DNA of 64,000 nt from Puffinus mauretanicus (taxonomy: Eukaryota; Chordata; Aves; Procellariiformes; Procellariidae). The stretch is taken from assembly GCA_023333565.1 (NCBI GenBank), contig JAJKFH010000044.1:124001-188000 (forward strand), written 5' to 3'. Made by a program: the position numbers and the translations under genes. Positions 24,873 to 36,920 of the stretch are shown here, piece after piece; within the stretch, counting starts at the first letter, position 1, and the number at the start of each line of letters is the position of its first letter. A model generated the notes under the pieces. It was not told the origin of the DNA, made no database searches, and worked only from the letters and a program-made list of their open reading frames with translations.

Positions 24873-26548
24873 AATCATAGAATCAAAGAATCATAAAGGT
24901 TGGAAAAGACCTCTAAGATCATCAAGTCCAACCATCAACCCAACACCACCATGCCCACTTAACCATGTCCCTAAGCGCCTCATCTACACGTCTTTTAAAT
25001 ACTTCCAGGGTTGGTGACGCCACCACTTCCCTGGGCAGCCTGTTCCAAGGCCTGACCACTCTTTCAGTAAAGAAATTTCTCCTAATGTCCAGTCTAAACC
25101 TCCCTTGGCACAACTTGAGGCCATTTCCTCTCGTCCTGGCCTTCTTGGCCACCTGGGCACATTGCCGGCTCATGTTCAGCCGGCTGTCAACCAGCACCCC
25201 CAGGTCCTTTTCCTCTGGGCAGCTTTCCAGTCACTCTTCCCCAAGCCTGTAGCGTTGCCTGGGATTGTTGTGGCCGAAGTGCAGGACCCAGCACTTGGCC
25301 TGGTTGAACCTCATACATTGGCCTCGGCCCATCGATCCAGCCTGTCCAGATCCCTCTGCAGAGCCTTCCTACCCTCCAGCAGATCAACACTCCCGCCCAG
25401 CTTGGTGTCATCTGCAAACTGACTGAGGGAGCACTCGATCCCCTCATCCAGATCGTTGATAAAGATATTGAACAGGACCGGCCCCAGTGCTGAGCCCTGG
25501 GGAACACCGCTCGTGACCGGCCGCCAACTGGGTTTAACTCCGTTCACCACAACTCTCTGGGCTCGGCCGTCCAGCCAGTTTTTTACCCAGCGAAGAGTGT
25601 ACCTGTCTAGGCCGTGAGCCGCCAGCTTCTCTAGGAGAATGCTGTGGGAGACAGTGTCAAAGGTTTTACTGAAGTCCAGGTAGACCACATCCACAGCCTT
25701 TCCCTCATCCACGAGGCGGGTCACCTGGTCATAGAAGGAGATCAGGTTGGTCAAGCACGACCTGCCTCCCATGAACCCGTGCTGGCTGGGCCTGATCCCC
25801 TGGTTGTCCCGCACATGGCTCGTGAGCGCCCTCAAAACAAACCACTCCATGATCTTCCCCGGCACCGAGGTCAGGCTGACCAGCCTGTACTTCCCCGGAT
25901 CCTCCTCCGGCCCTTCTTGTAGATGGGCGTCACATTGGCGAGCCTCCAGTCGTCCAGGACCTCCCCAGTTAACCAGGACTGCTGGTAAATGATGGAGAGC
26001 GGCTCGGCAAGCTCCTCCGCCAGCTCCCTCAGTACCCTCAGGTGGATCCCATCCGGCCCCATAGACTTGTGAGCGTCCAGGTGGCGTAGCAGGTCGTTAA
26101 CTTCTTCCTCTTGGATTATGGGGGGGTTATCCTGCTCGCTGTCCCTGTCTTCCAGCTCAGGGGGCTGAGTGGCCTGAGGATAACTGCTCTGACTATTAAA
26201 GACTGAGGCAAAGAAGGCATTGAGTACCTCAGCCTTATCCTCGTCCTTGGTGGCAACGTTCCCCCCCGCACCCAATAGAGGATGGAGATTCTCCTTGGCT
26301 CTCCTTTTGTCATTAATATACTTGTAAAAGCATTTTTGTTGTCTCTCACGACAGTGGCCAGGTTGAGTTCTAGCTGGGCTTTTGCCTTTCTAATTTCTAC
26401 TCTGCATGACCTAACGAGATCCCTGTACTCTTCTTGAGTTGCCTGCCCCTTCTTCCAAAGGTGATAAACTCTCCTTTTTTTCCTGAGTCCCAGCCAGAGC
26501 TCCCCATTCAGCCAGGCCGGTTGTCTTCCCCGCCCGTTCTTCTTGTAA
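24873..26548 (-). mobile_element. CR1 LINE copy B, 1.7 kb, with internal deletion
   Basis: A minus-strand CR1 that reaches further 5' than copy A. It includes the linker before the RT domain (GRGRQPAWLNGELWLGLRKK and VRSCRVEIRKAKAQL, in broken frame), then RT, and ends at 24873 in the tail. Compared with copy A it lacks the segment equivalent to 5233-5574 (342 bases, 114 codons). The junction is GTCCT|GGCCTTCTTGG at about 25137. Direct-repeat orientation to copies A and C. Confidence 0.96.
24922..26349 (-). pseudogene. CR1 ORF2 remnant (copy B)
   Basis: Broken ORF2. From 5' to 3' on the minus strand: frame piece MRDNKNAFTSILMTKGEPRR (to 26349); a frame with EVLNAFFASVFNSQSSYPQA and [20 protein letters not shown] (25871-26275); a frameshift near 25905; then 184 codons (25311-25865) with [27 protein letters not shown] and FADDTK; a frameshift near 25317; the TGA at 25231-25233; and a final C-terminal piece in which AKKA is fused directly to RTRGNGLK by the in-frame 342-base deletion. 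The RT catalytic aspartates are still present. Confidence 0.9.
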
Positions 26549-28189
26549 GCCTTTAAATAAGTTCAACCTGCTGCTGCTCTTTACCCAAAGTTATTCTGTA
26601 CAAAGAATATTTGATTCTTTCTGCCACCTCTAAATTATTCCTCCTCCTACAAATAAACTGGCAAGAAGTACCTTAATTCAAAAACCTAAACTTGTCAGAA
26701 ACAATAGGAAAACTCCCCCCACACTACTTTCTGTTCCTGAACACTCCAAAAGTACGTATGTAGAGCTACCTGTGGGATTTTTAGAAATGTTGGGCGTTTA
26801 TTTGTTTTAGCTCACTCTCTTCCACTGTGTTGTCCACAGAGGGATTTATGAAGTTAGACTTGCAAGAGGGGTCTTGCAAGAGCACTCCCAGTTTAAGTCC
26901 CTCCAGAACCTGCAAATCCTTTGCCTATTGCCATCTAGCTCTACAGGCACCTAAAAATCCTCAGGTTCGTAACTGACTACAGTAAGATCTATTGGACACC
27001 TTCACATTTGGATAGAACCACATTAATTAGTTCCATAGATAGATGTATATAAAAAGTGAAATTAAAAGTCCCTACATTTTTGTGAACTAGAATTGTGGGG
27101 GAGTAGAGAGACACCCGAGATGCCACTGATCGGCACTGCTGGAGCTCCGAGGGCTGGAAAAAGCAATAAAAACCAGCCTGGAGAAGGAGATGAAGCAGTG
27201 TAATCAAAGATCTGTGATAGTGTCATACCGAAAAAATAACCGGAATTACTAATTTTTTTTTATTTTTGTATAAATAAAAATAGGAACTTTCAAAAATAAG
27301 ATGTAGTAGGGAGTTATTTTAAGGTATCAGAGAAAGATTAAGCAAAATAATGATTTAATACTCTTGTGACATAAACGTTTAAATAAAGTTATGATACCCA
27401 ATGGAAAACAGCACCTCAAGTTCACTGCCAGATTACTGTGCCCTACATATAAATGGTAAATGAATAAACAGACGAGCTCATGTAACGATACAGAGGCATC
27501 AGAGCATGGCTGTTCAGAGCTGCTCCTCAAGATGACACAAGGTCTACCGGACCATCTCGATTCTGCAGGGTTGAGTGTCAGACCGTCTGCTGGTTTGTCT
27601 TTTCTTGAAACCAAATTAAAGACAGTTAATGCACATGATGCTTGACTAGGGCAAATTGTTTTAGTAACTTTGTGACTCTTTAAAGGGACAAACCTAACCG
27701 ATCTATCAAATGAACAATTCAAAAAATAGCATGGTTATGGCTGTACTACAGTTAACTCCTGGTAACACCATAACAGCAAAGATTAGCTCTGACCCTTGTA
27801 TGAAGAAACAGCAGTTAGAAGAATTAGAATTTTTTTCAATTGTCTGGGCCTGGTGAAATTCACTGAAAGTGCCTAGGCAGCCAGCGGAAAGTATCTGACA
27901 TCTATGATGGGTTGTCTCTGAGAGCCTGCATGGGATGCACGACACTCCAGAAGATCTGAAAAAGGGATGATGCTCATCTTTAAAAACAGGCAGTAGAAAG
28001 ATCAAAGGAAGTATAAAATGAAGATTTATCTTTAATTCCCAGGAAAATCCTCTAACAAACAACACAACGGTTTAATAAAACATCTAGAAGAAAAGAAGGT
28101 GATAAATATCAGGTGGCATGGATTTGAAAGAACTGATAGTTCTAAATGAACCTAATTTCTCTTTGAACATAATAGGTCTCATGAACACA
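26549..28189. other. Intron sequence, nothing recognised
   Basis: AT-leaning intron between copy B and an older LINE remnant. It contains short A/T runs (about 27250-27290), and no exon, RNA gene or clear repeat tail. Confidence 0.5.
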
Positions 28190-29150
28190 GGAAAGGCAGT
28201 TCTGTGGTATGTATCTTGATGATCGTTAGGCATTTTGAATGCTCTCACAAGGCATTCTCATAAAAAACAAGGGGAACATAAACTACTGCAAGGTGAGTAA
28301 ACAGCTGGTTTGACACAGTTTTCACTGTTGAACTGGAAGGATGTATCAAGTGCGATTTCACAGGGGTCTGTCTTAGGACAAGCTCAATGTTTTCACCAAT
28401 GACTAGGATTTAACAGAGAGTAAACTTAACAAATCTGCAGAAGATCCCATCTGAGAGGGCAGGAGCATGTTGGAAGAGCAGACTTTCTATGGAGAAATGG
28501 TCTGAAAAATACCAGAGGAAAAAAGGAAAAAAGAAAAGTGCAAGGTACTACAGTCAGGAACTATGAAAAGAAGAACAGAAGATGGAGGAGGACTGGCTGG
28601 GCAGCCAGCTGGCAGGAGAGGCCATGAATACCATCCTAGACTCATAAACGTCAGCAGCAGTGTCACACTTTCGTGACTGGAGATATATAAACAGGAGTGC
28701 TGTCTAAGACTTGAAATAATCCTTCTGCCCTACCCCATGATGCAGTAGCCTAGGGAGTCATCTAGTTAAATGTGGGCATATCTAAAACAAGCACCTACAG
28801 TGAGCAAGTCGCTCTGGGCTTCTTTTAGACTCAATGGAGAGCTATTCAGTGAAGTCAATGGAACTGTGATTCATCCCATGCTGAAATGACCGCCTACATT
28901 TTGTCAGATGAATGGCAACCCTGGCTCCACTGACTGCACACATCTGTATCGACTCCCAGGGTGAGCCAGGGCGATGAGCTCAGACACCTACACGGTAGAC
29001 ACCTACAATGAAGTGACGTGAATCACGTTACTAAAGTTAGATAACACTCCAGTTGCCCAGTTCTTAGCACCACACTTCCAGAAGGATGTGGGTCAAGAGG
29101 AGAGAGTCCCGAGGAGGACACCTGGAGGATAAAAGGCCCAGGAGGAAAGA
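28190..29150 (+). mobile_element. Ancient CR1/L3-like LINE remnant
   Basis: Much decayed, but the nucleotide track follows the CR1/L3 RT region. GTATCTTGATGATCGTTAGG with AAGGCATTCTCATAAA matches the YLDFSKAFD area. AAACTGGAAGG-like sequence is followed by TTTCACAGGGGTCTGTCTTAGG (QGSVLG). Later, CCACACTTCCAGAAGGATGT (HFQKDV) is followed by an ERVPRR-like stretch. Stops are present in all frames. Boundaries are approximate. Confidence 0.6.
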
Positions 29151-32019
29151 CCTGGTTTGACTAATTGGCTTGATAATTCCCATGAGAAGATGCTTAGAAG
29201 GTGTCACACAACTTCTCAGTAGTAATATCACCGAAGCACGGGAATGGGGTAGTGATGGATGGAAGGCCACTCACTGGGAACTTCTAGATAAATCTCCCTC
29301 AAGAAAAACTTAAGTTCAACTGATGTTAGTGGAAGGATGGACCATTTCAGGCCTCTCCCAGCAGAAACCTCACTCACACACTGTGGTGTTGCACAGTCAG
29401 GCAGTGCGAGGAGTTTAATTCTGCTCAGCTACCTTGTGCAGAAAACATCTCCCACAACAGAAGGGTGACTTGACAGTAATAGTAAATAAGCGGGGCACAG
29501 ACCATGCTCTGGCCCCAAGAGCATGAGGTGCACCCTGAGTCTTTATGGACAAACTTTCTCCTCTCCCCCAAAAAATCAAAGCCATAACACAGGGTAGCTG
29601 TTTCCAAACTGCATTCTAGAAATTGCCTCTGGCTAGGGCTGGCCTTGCGCTATGGCTGGACTTGTCCAGGAGAGTGCAAGTTGGCCCGGATCAAATTTAT
29701 CCCATAGAGCAAGCTAGCAAGGAAACAGCATGGACGATAACGAGGCATGCACATCTGCTTCCTACCCTATCTCACTTCACAGAGCAGATGAAGTTTTAGG
29801 GAGAGAGATCACAGATCACCCTTGGATTTATATACCAAACAGTTAAGCTTCTAGCAGAAATCAACAGGGAACAGGCATGTCCTGGAGATTTGGCATCAGC
29901 TGGGCACATTGCTACTGAACGGTTTGCTGAGCACAGCATCCCTCGCAGCAATGGAGCCTGGAGAGACCTACCCAGACCCGAGCACTCTGCAGAGGCTGCT
30001 GTCACATAGTCCTGCTCTTCTGCAGCGCGGATGCCAGCCAAAGCACAACACAGCTGTATTTCTTGGCTCTATTTGAATACGAGAGAGAAAGAATGACCAC
30101 AGCAGGTCAGATCAGGTGTCTCGTCTCGAACATTTACTGACAGCAGCAGCCTGGAGAATAGGAAAGGAGCAGGTCTGAAGTGCACTACTGCTGTCCCAGA
30201 AGAGCTCCCAACTCAGAGACTGGCAGCCAGGGGACGTCAGCAGCAACATCAGAAGTGAAACTGGGAAAAGCCCTATCCCAAATGGAAAAATAAACCACTT
30301 AAATCTCCACTGTAGATGAGGAAATCTCTGGGAACGCAGGTGACTGGTGCTTCTGCATCGAAAGCAAAGAACAGCAGGAAATGGAGAGGCTAGGAAGGAG
30401 CCTATTTATGCTCCTAACTGGTCCTGAAGCACTGATTATCATCAGTAAGATTTTCTGTTTAATTCAGTCAGGAGGCAGCTCATCAAGGCACTAATTATGA
30501 ACTACATCAAAAGCAAACTGACAGATGAAAAGCAACTCTAACTCCAGAAGAAACCATTGTCCAGCCACACACATACACACACGATTTGAAAGTGCAGCAA
30601 GCCCCCAGGAAAGATGTGTTTTTGAGATCACATTGCCTCCAGCACTGGTCAAACGCATTTCAGACACCAGTTAAAAACCCAAAGCCAGCGCTGCTCAGTC
30701 CCAGATGAAATGCGGGCTGTGAGTACCAGAGAAATTCTGAAGATCAGATATTGCAGAAAGTGAGGAAGACCATTAGTGAAAGGCACTGAAAAGCAGCATC
30801 TTCCCCATTCAAACACAGGCAGTTTTCACAGAAAATTTTCAGTACTGGATTCGTTTCATTTAAACACACCAAGCTGGAAACTTCAAGGGCATTAACCAAA
30901 ACATTAAAATAAGACAGCTCATTAAGAGAAGAGAGTCTAAGAAGAAGTCTAAGAAAGCCCAAGACATGTTTTGCCTGGACTCCAAACTAGCAGTGATACT
31001 GAGAAAGCTGTTAAGACCTTGCTGTGAACGCCAAAAAGCAGTCAAGGAAAAGATGCCATTGCAGAGACGCACAAAAGATAAGCCCCTGGAATAATCAGGC
31101 TTATATTTATTCTGGCAGAAGGAAGCTTTTTGCCCTGGATTTTTATCCTCACTTGCCAAAAGAGGCATTGCAGCTGAATAGGTGATGCTATCCAGCTCCT
31201 TCTCCCTGGATATGCTCTCTACCAGACAGGCTAAACCTGACACTGACTGACAACGGACCGCCGATGAGCAAACGTGGTCTCAGAAGCTCAGGTCCATCGT
31301 TCATAGCCTCCCATTATCACTTCTTTAGCAAATGGTGCAAAATGGTGTCTACTAAAACAGGAGGCAAAGGCAGCCTCTGATCCGCGCTTAGCGCTGCCAG
31401 ATTACCGGTGTCACCTGTGGGAATTCTGCTCCACAGAAACAGCATTGTTCAAAGCTGACGTCGGAGCCATTTGGCTGCGCAGGTGCACAGAGAGACACAT
31501 AAAGTAACACGCAACAGCATCTCAAATCTTAGAATGTCTCACTAGCTCATGAAATTCATACTGCTTGTATTTAACCGGGAAACGGTCACAAACAGGGGGA
31601 CGTTACAGGAGTCAGTCCCACCACAGTTGTCAGATGTACTGGGAAAGGACAGATGACACCTAAAATCTCCCTTTGCTTGAACGAAAGGAGATTAAAGAAC
31701 ATTATGTCTGCCTCTTGCCCAATATGCGTTCGAGAAAGAACAATGCATATTTCTATAAATAATCAAAACAAGTCCTAGAAAATCCAAATTCTACAATGTG
31801 GATTTATTCCATCCTCAGCAAAGGAGACAGATGGAGACCATGTAAGGACACTGTGCTGGAGACACAGTACAAATACATGCCACAGATTGAGAAAGAACAG
31901 AAAGAAGCTGGCATGGCTAAACAGCAGGGAAATGGAGGGTATTAAAACCATGAAAACATTCTTCATAAAGCTGAAACCATATCCAAATGAGGAACACGGA
32001 AAGGATCGTGATCTCTTGC
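29151..32019. other. Intron sequence, nothing recognised
   Basis: No exon or RNA gene supported. A short CA-rich microsatellite lies near 30570-30582 (cacacacatacacacac). Open frames on the minus strand at 30.7-31.2 kb are short and show no known motif. Confidence 0.5.
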
Positions 32020-32245
32020 AGGTTAAATGTAAAAACACAGTATGACAGGCCAAATATGAGTCTGCGGAACAATTTGCAAAGGATTTCAAAACCAATACTA
32101 AACCAGTTTTCAAGCGCATACAGAGCAGGAAGCCTACCAGAGCATCTTTGGGGTCAGATGATCGTGGTGTCAAAGCAGCACTCAGAGAAGGTACGGAGGC
32201 CTTAACAGAGAAACGAAATGCAATTTTTGCTTCCCTGTTGTGCGG
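32020..32245 (+). mobile_element. CR1 LINE fragment (pre-RT linker of ORF2), probably part of copy E
   Basis: A frame fragment reads AEQFAKDFKTNTKPVFKRIQ, then ALTEKRNAIFASL. This corresponds to the CR1 ORF2 stretch before the RT domain that ends in FFASVF. Orientation and position suggest it is the 5' part of the element at 32650-33630, with about 400 bases between them lost or replaced. Confidence 0.6.
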
Positions 32246-32649
32246 AGGTTTCTGCTTCAGAAGCGCAGAGACTTGTAGGCAGACAGATCCAAAATGGAAG
32301 CATCTCTACAAGAGGTTTTGGAACAAAAAGGAGAGGCACAAGCCACCAAGACCAGACAGTAGACAACTAAGTGTCTAGAGTACCTTGTGGGTGACAGAGC
32401 TGTGCCACTCATGCTGCGTAGGCTGCGGTGAGAAGCACTGTGGCATCTGGGGCCAGGACGGTGGGCATGTGGTGCCTGTTTTTACAGGGGTGCCAGCAGA
32501 GAAGGAAGGCGCTGCAGGGTCCATCATCCTGACGCCTCCCTGGGAAAGGCTCTAGCAACTGGAACAAGCAGAGAGCCAGCCAACACATGGATAAATATTA
32601 CACTTGGGAAAGCTAACATGGCATTTTAAGTGAATGTCTTGCCTCATAA

Positions 32650-33630
32650 ACTCCAGTAACGAGTGGTGTCCCTCAAGGGTCCATACTGGGACCATCATAA
32701 TATCTTCATTAACGACATAGTGGGATTGAGTGCACCCTCAGCAAGCTTGTAGACACCAAGCTGAGTGGTGCAGTTGATTCGCTAAAGGGAAGGGATGCCA
32801 TCCAGAGGGACCTTGACAGGCTTGAGGAGCAGGCCTGTGCAAACCTCATGAAGTTCAATAAGGCCAAGTGCAAGGTCCTGCACATGGGTCAAGGCAATCT
32901 CCAGTATCAATATAGACTGGGGGATGAATTGATTGAGAGCAGCCCTGAGGAGAAGGACTTAGGGATACTGGTGGATGAAAAATGGGACATAAGCCAGCAA
33001 TGTGCGCTTGCAGCCCAGAAAGCCAACCGTATCCTGGGCTGCATCAAAAGAAGCGTGGCCAGCAGGTCGAGGGAGGTGATTCTCCCTCTCTGCTCTCATG
33101 AGACCCCACCTGCAGTACTGCGTCCAGCTCTGGAATCCTCAGCACAAGAAAGGCATGGACCTGTTGGAGTGGGTCCAGAGGAGGGCCACGAAGATGATCA
33201 GGGAGCTGGAGCACCTCTCACGTGAAGAAAGGCTGAGAGAGTTGGGGTTGTTCAGCCTGGAGAAGAGAAGGCTCCGGGGAGACCTTATTGCAGCCTTTCA
33301 GTACTTAAAGGAGGCTTATAAGAAATATGGAGAAAGACTTTTTACCAAGGCGTGCAGTGACAGAAGAAGGGGCAACAGCTTTAAACCAAAGAGGGCAGGT
33401 TTAGACTGGACATAAGGAAGAAATGTTTTACGCTGAGGGTGGTGCGACACCGGAACAACAGATTGCCCAGAGCAGCTGTGGATGCCCCATCACTGAAGTG
33501 TTCAAGGCCAGGTTGGACGGGGCTTTGAGCAACCTGATCTAGTGGAAGATGTCCCTGCCCATGGCAGGGGGGTTGGACTAGACGATCTTTAAAGGTCCCT
33601 TCCAACCCAAACCATCCTGTGATTGTATGA
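32650..33630 (+). mobile_element. CR1 LINE copy E, RT end to 3' tail
   Basis: Begins in the RT region (GTGGTGTCCCTCAAGGGTCC, the SGVPQGS motif), runs through the late ORF2 and ends with GGTTGGACTAGACGATCTTT, CCCTTCCAACCCAAACC and TGTGATTGTATGA. It is from a different branch than A-D: the sequence after the RT reads [16 protein letters not shown] instead of [15 protein letters not shown]. Plus orientation. Confidence 0.95.
32848..33415 (+). pseudogene. CR1 ORF2 late region (copy E)
   Basis: Two overlapping open pieces. The first (from 32848) carries [39 protein letters not shown] and [21 protein letters not shown] frameshift near 33095 then moves the frame. The second (33098-33415) carries [60 protein letters not shown] and a run up to AGLDWT, where it stops early (the usual RLDIR continuation is shifted). 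The FADD catalytic stretch upstream is degraded. Confidence 0.88.
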
Positions 33631-34234
33631 TAAAGCACATACAGATGCAGGTAAGGGAGGTCCCTCCCCACCCCAGCAATTCTGGGATTCTGTAGACAGT
33701 GCGGAAAAACCCAACCTACAACGCTACCATCAGCCACGTCAGGAAGCACTCTCGGTCCCCAAAACCAAGCAGTGCAGAAGGGCTTGTGTCGACATCGCCC
33801 GGGCACTCTCCCTGAGTGCAGCACCTGCGCTCACACTGCCCAGCGCTGCCTCGGGCGTCCCCTGGGAACAAACACACCACCTTTTTTTTAAGGTGCTTTT
33901 GGTTCATAATTCTCAAACAACCTGAGGACTGTGAGTACCTGATGAAGCAGCGTTTCACAACGTGGTGCTGAGGGGGAGCACCACACGAGCATGGCACAGG
34001 GACAGGGTACAGGTCCTGCCAGGATTATACTGGAGGATCATGCAGGGAGGAGACAGCCGAACTCAACAGTCTCTTAGCAAGTGCTCACTAGAATTAAATA
34101 TCCCCAGAACCACAACCAGGTTTTGTTCCAGAGATGCAATGTGCCAACACCAGAACAGAGCAAGGGGTGAACTGGGACACAGCCAGAGAGAACAACCGAT
34201 GGGAAAAAAAGCAGAGATCCAAGTTATTTGACAA

Positions 34235-34970
34235 CAAAAACTTAACTAAAGTCTACTTAGATTTCCAAAAGCATTTGACAAGGTCTTTCATTAAAATCTC
34301 TTGAGGAAGCTAAGAAGCCATAGGATAAAAAGGAAGGTTTTTACATATGAAATTTTTTAAAAGGTTTAAAATAAAAGTGAATGATTGGATTTCACATCAG
34401 AAGAAAGGTCAGCAGCGGAGTCTCACGGGGATCGGTGCCAGGACTTGTGCTGTTCAACATAGCCCTAGATCATTTATGAGAGAGGAATGAAAGAGAGGTA
34501 ACAAGGTTTGCTGATAATGCTAAATTATTCAGGATAATAAAGAGGAGGAAAACTGTGAGGAACTGTAGAAAGTTCTTAAAATGTAAGATGAAACGTAACG
34601 TGGAGAAAAACTGATGCACATGGGAAAAAATAATTCTCTCCTCATACATAAAATCACAGGCTCTGAGCTGATTACCAGTATTAAGAACCTGGGGATATGA
34701 CAGACAGTTCGCGAAGGGTGTCAGCATAACGTCCGACAATGGCCAGGAACAATGAGCAAAGAAAAGTGAGTTGGACAGAGGAACATTATACCATTGGCAC
34801 AGCCAAAGTGCCCCCACATCTTAAATGCTTGCAGTAACTCCCATTTGGAAAAGAATACAATGAAACTTGGAGAAAAAGAAAGGTGACATGGACTGTCCAA
34901 AGTATGGAAAGATTTTCTGTACAAGGAACCACTTAACCTGAAAGAAACACAAGCCAGGGGAAATGGTTCT
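34235..34970 (+). mobile_element. Ancient CR1-like LINE remnant
   Basis: AAAGTCTACTTAGATTTCC reads KVYLDFQKAFD, the first RT catalytic motif. About 150 bases later, GTCTCACGGGGATCGGTGCC and CTTGTGCTGTTCAACATAGC read as a decayed SRGSVPGLVLFNI (the QGSVLGP motif), and TTTGCTGATAATGCTAAA reads FADNAK, the FADDTK motif with the second Asp replaced by Asn. Frames are broken throughout and the 3' limit is unclear. Confidence 0.65.
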
Positions 34971-35299
34971 ACCAAATCCTGAGTGCTTTGGATGGGCCAA
35001 AGGTGGTGGCCTGCCTATTGCCTCCTCCAGCACAAGGACTAGGCCACATCAAATGAAACCTAGAAGATAATGTTTCAAATAAACTGCAATTTCACATGAC
35101 GTTAAGTTCTCGCGTGTCTCCTGGTTTCGTCATTTGGCAAAACCAAACTATATTTTGGACAGATCTTTTAGACCCTGTAGGAGTCAACAGTTATTATGAC
35201 ATGATTCTTGTCCTGAATCTTTCTTGCTTCGTCCTTTTCAATCCTAGCAAGGCTGCTGACAGCTACCTTTTCTTTCCTCATTTGGGGTATGTAGTGGCT

Positions 35300-36920
35300 A
35301 CAGTCTGTCTTCCTGCTGGATCGAAAGGTTGAGGAATGGTACACACAGTGTGCGGTGATGTTGTCGCCATCCTCCCGTTATCAAAGTCCAGGTGGTCTGC
35401 CGACGAGTCATCTGTGCGGTGGCATTATCAGCACGCACGACTTCTACCTAACCAGCATCTGCACTGTGGGCAGCCCAGGTCAGCAACACAGCCTTCAGTG
35501 CTGACCTGCTTTACTGCTGATTGTGTTTGGGGTTGTCAGCACAGGCCATGCCTTTGATCCCCGATCTACGGTCTCTCTTGGTGCCTTCTCATACAGATGT
35601 TACCATTGATACTTTAATCATACCACCCTTTGTACTTCTCTTACACAACCTCCACACCAGGACTCACCTGGTGTCTGGGAGTCCCGTCCTCACGGCGGTG
35701 ATGCCGGCACCTGTCACAGGCTGTGGTACTGGTTATGCCGACCGGCTCCATCTGTGGCGTCGGTCACACTCGCTTTGATGAAATACTCAGTGCTGGAGGG
35801 CAGCAACTCACCCAGGGTCACCAGATTTCAGGTTTTCTTGACACACACTTGTCTAATGAGCTGATCATCCTCAGGCAGTGCTTCAGTCCTGTAACAGTGG
35901 AAGCTGCTGCACTCTGCAGATAGTCTCCAGACTTTCTCTTTGAGTTATTTAATGGTACTGATGGCTATGTGGCCCAAGATAGGGGCACTGTTTCTTCAAG
36001 TCACACCAGTTTGCATTAAAGGTAAATGCAGCTCCTTGTGATAGCTGCAACACGTTCTGACATCATCCTCATGAAGCTCAAAGGTAGGTCCCAAAATCAC
36101 TGAGAACAACTGTCTTACTGTCTTTTGAAAGATCTTAGATTCACAGGATATTCAAAACAGTAAGGAAAGAAGCTCACGTCCCCTAAATGGAACAGTGAAA
36201 GCAATGAGAAAATGTTTTTGCTGAAGTTGCACTGGGGTCCAACTTGCTGAGCAGTTCAACACCTCGCAGCCTGCGGAAGGAGCGCCTGGGTTTCACACAG
36301 CTGCTGGGTATTGGAGTTTCCCACTCTTGCTGAAATATCAGCGCATAAGCACATGACCTCAGAGGGCCTTGTTCCGAGGACCAAAACCTCATCAACTGAT
36401 GCAGGAACTTGCTTGAGGGTCATATGTTGGAACTGATTTTCAACAGTCTTCATCAGTGGAGGTGGTTCTCAGTGAGGCATCACTTTACCCTTGCTGTTTT
36501 ACAAATTATTTTATTTTACCAGGTGTACTGCTGCAGCTCAAGATTTGACCAATTTAGTCCTAATTCTCTAAGAGCTCAATAGCAATTATTTAATTTCTCC
36601 AAGAGAGCAGATGTCATCTATGCAGCATCTTACGCTGCAGCTGCTCCCTTGCTGTTCTGGCAATCCAAAGGAATGACTTCTAGTGCCAGCAGACTCTTGT
36701 CATCGGCAGGTTCATGAGATGAGTCAGAGGGGACCTTTATAATTTCTTGGTGATGCCATGAATGGCTGTGCCCACCTTGAAGCAGCTTTGTATGTGTCAG
36801 AATACAAAATGCCCATGTCTCAGTTCTAATCATCAGAGTGTGCCCCTGGACAGCACTCCCACCATCATCATCAGCTGCTAGCTCTGAGGTAAGGCTTTTC
36901 CCCTGACTGCACACATGCAT
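35300..36920 (-). other. Possible decayed coding tract, unidentified
   Basis: On the minus strand, several medium open pieces follow one another: 36920-36630 (with GHSHSWHHQEIIKVPSDSSH), 36453-36256 (VENQFQHMTLKQVPASVDE) and a piece near 35850-35770 (ELLPSSTEYFIKASVTDAT). Their composition is protein-like, but frames change between them and there are stops. A His-rich patch and the spacing vaguely recall cystatin-fold secreted proteins, but I cannot match a family. It may equally be non-coding. No poly(A) tail or splice structure is clear. Confidence 0.2.
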
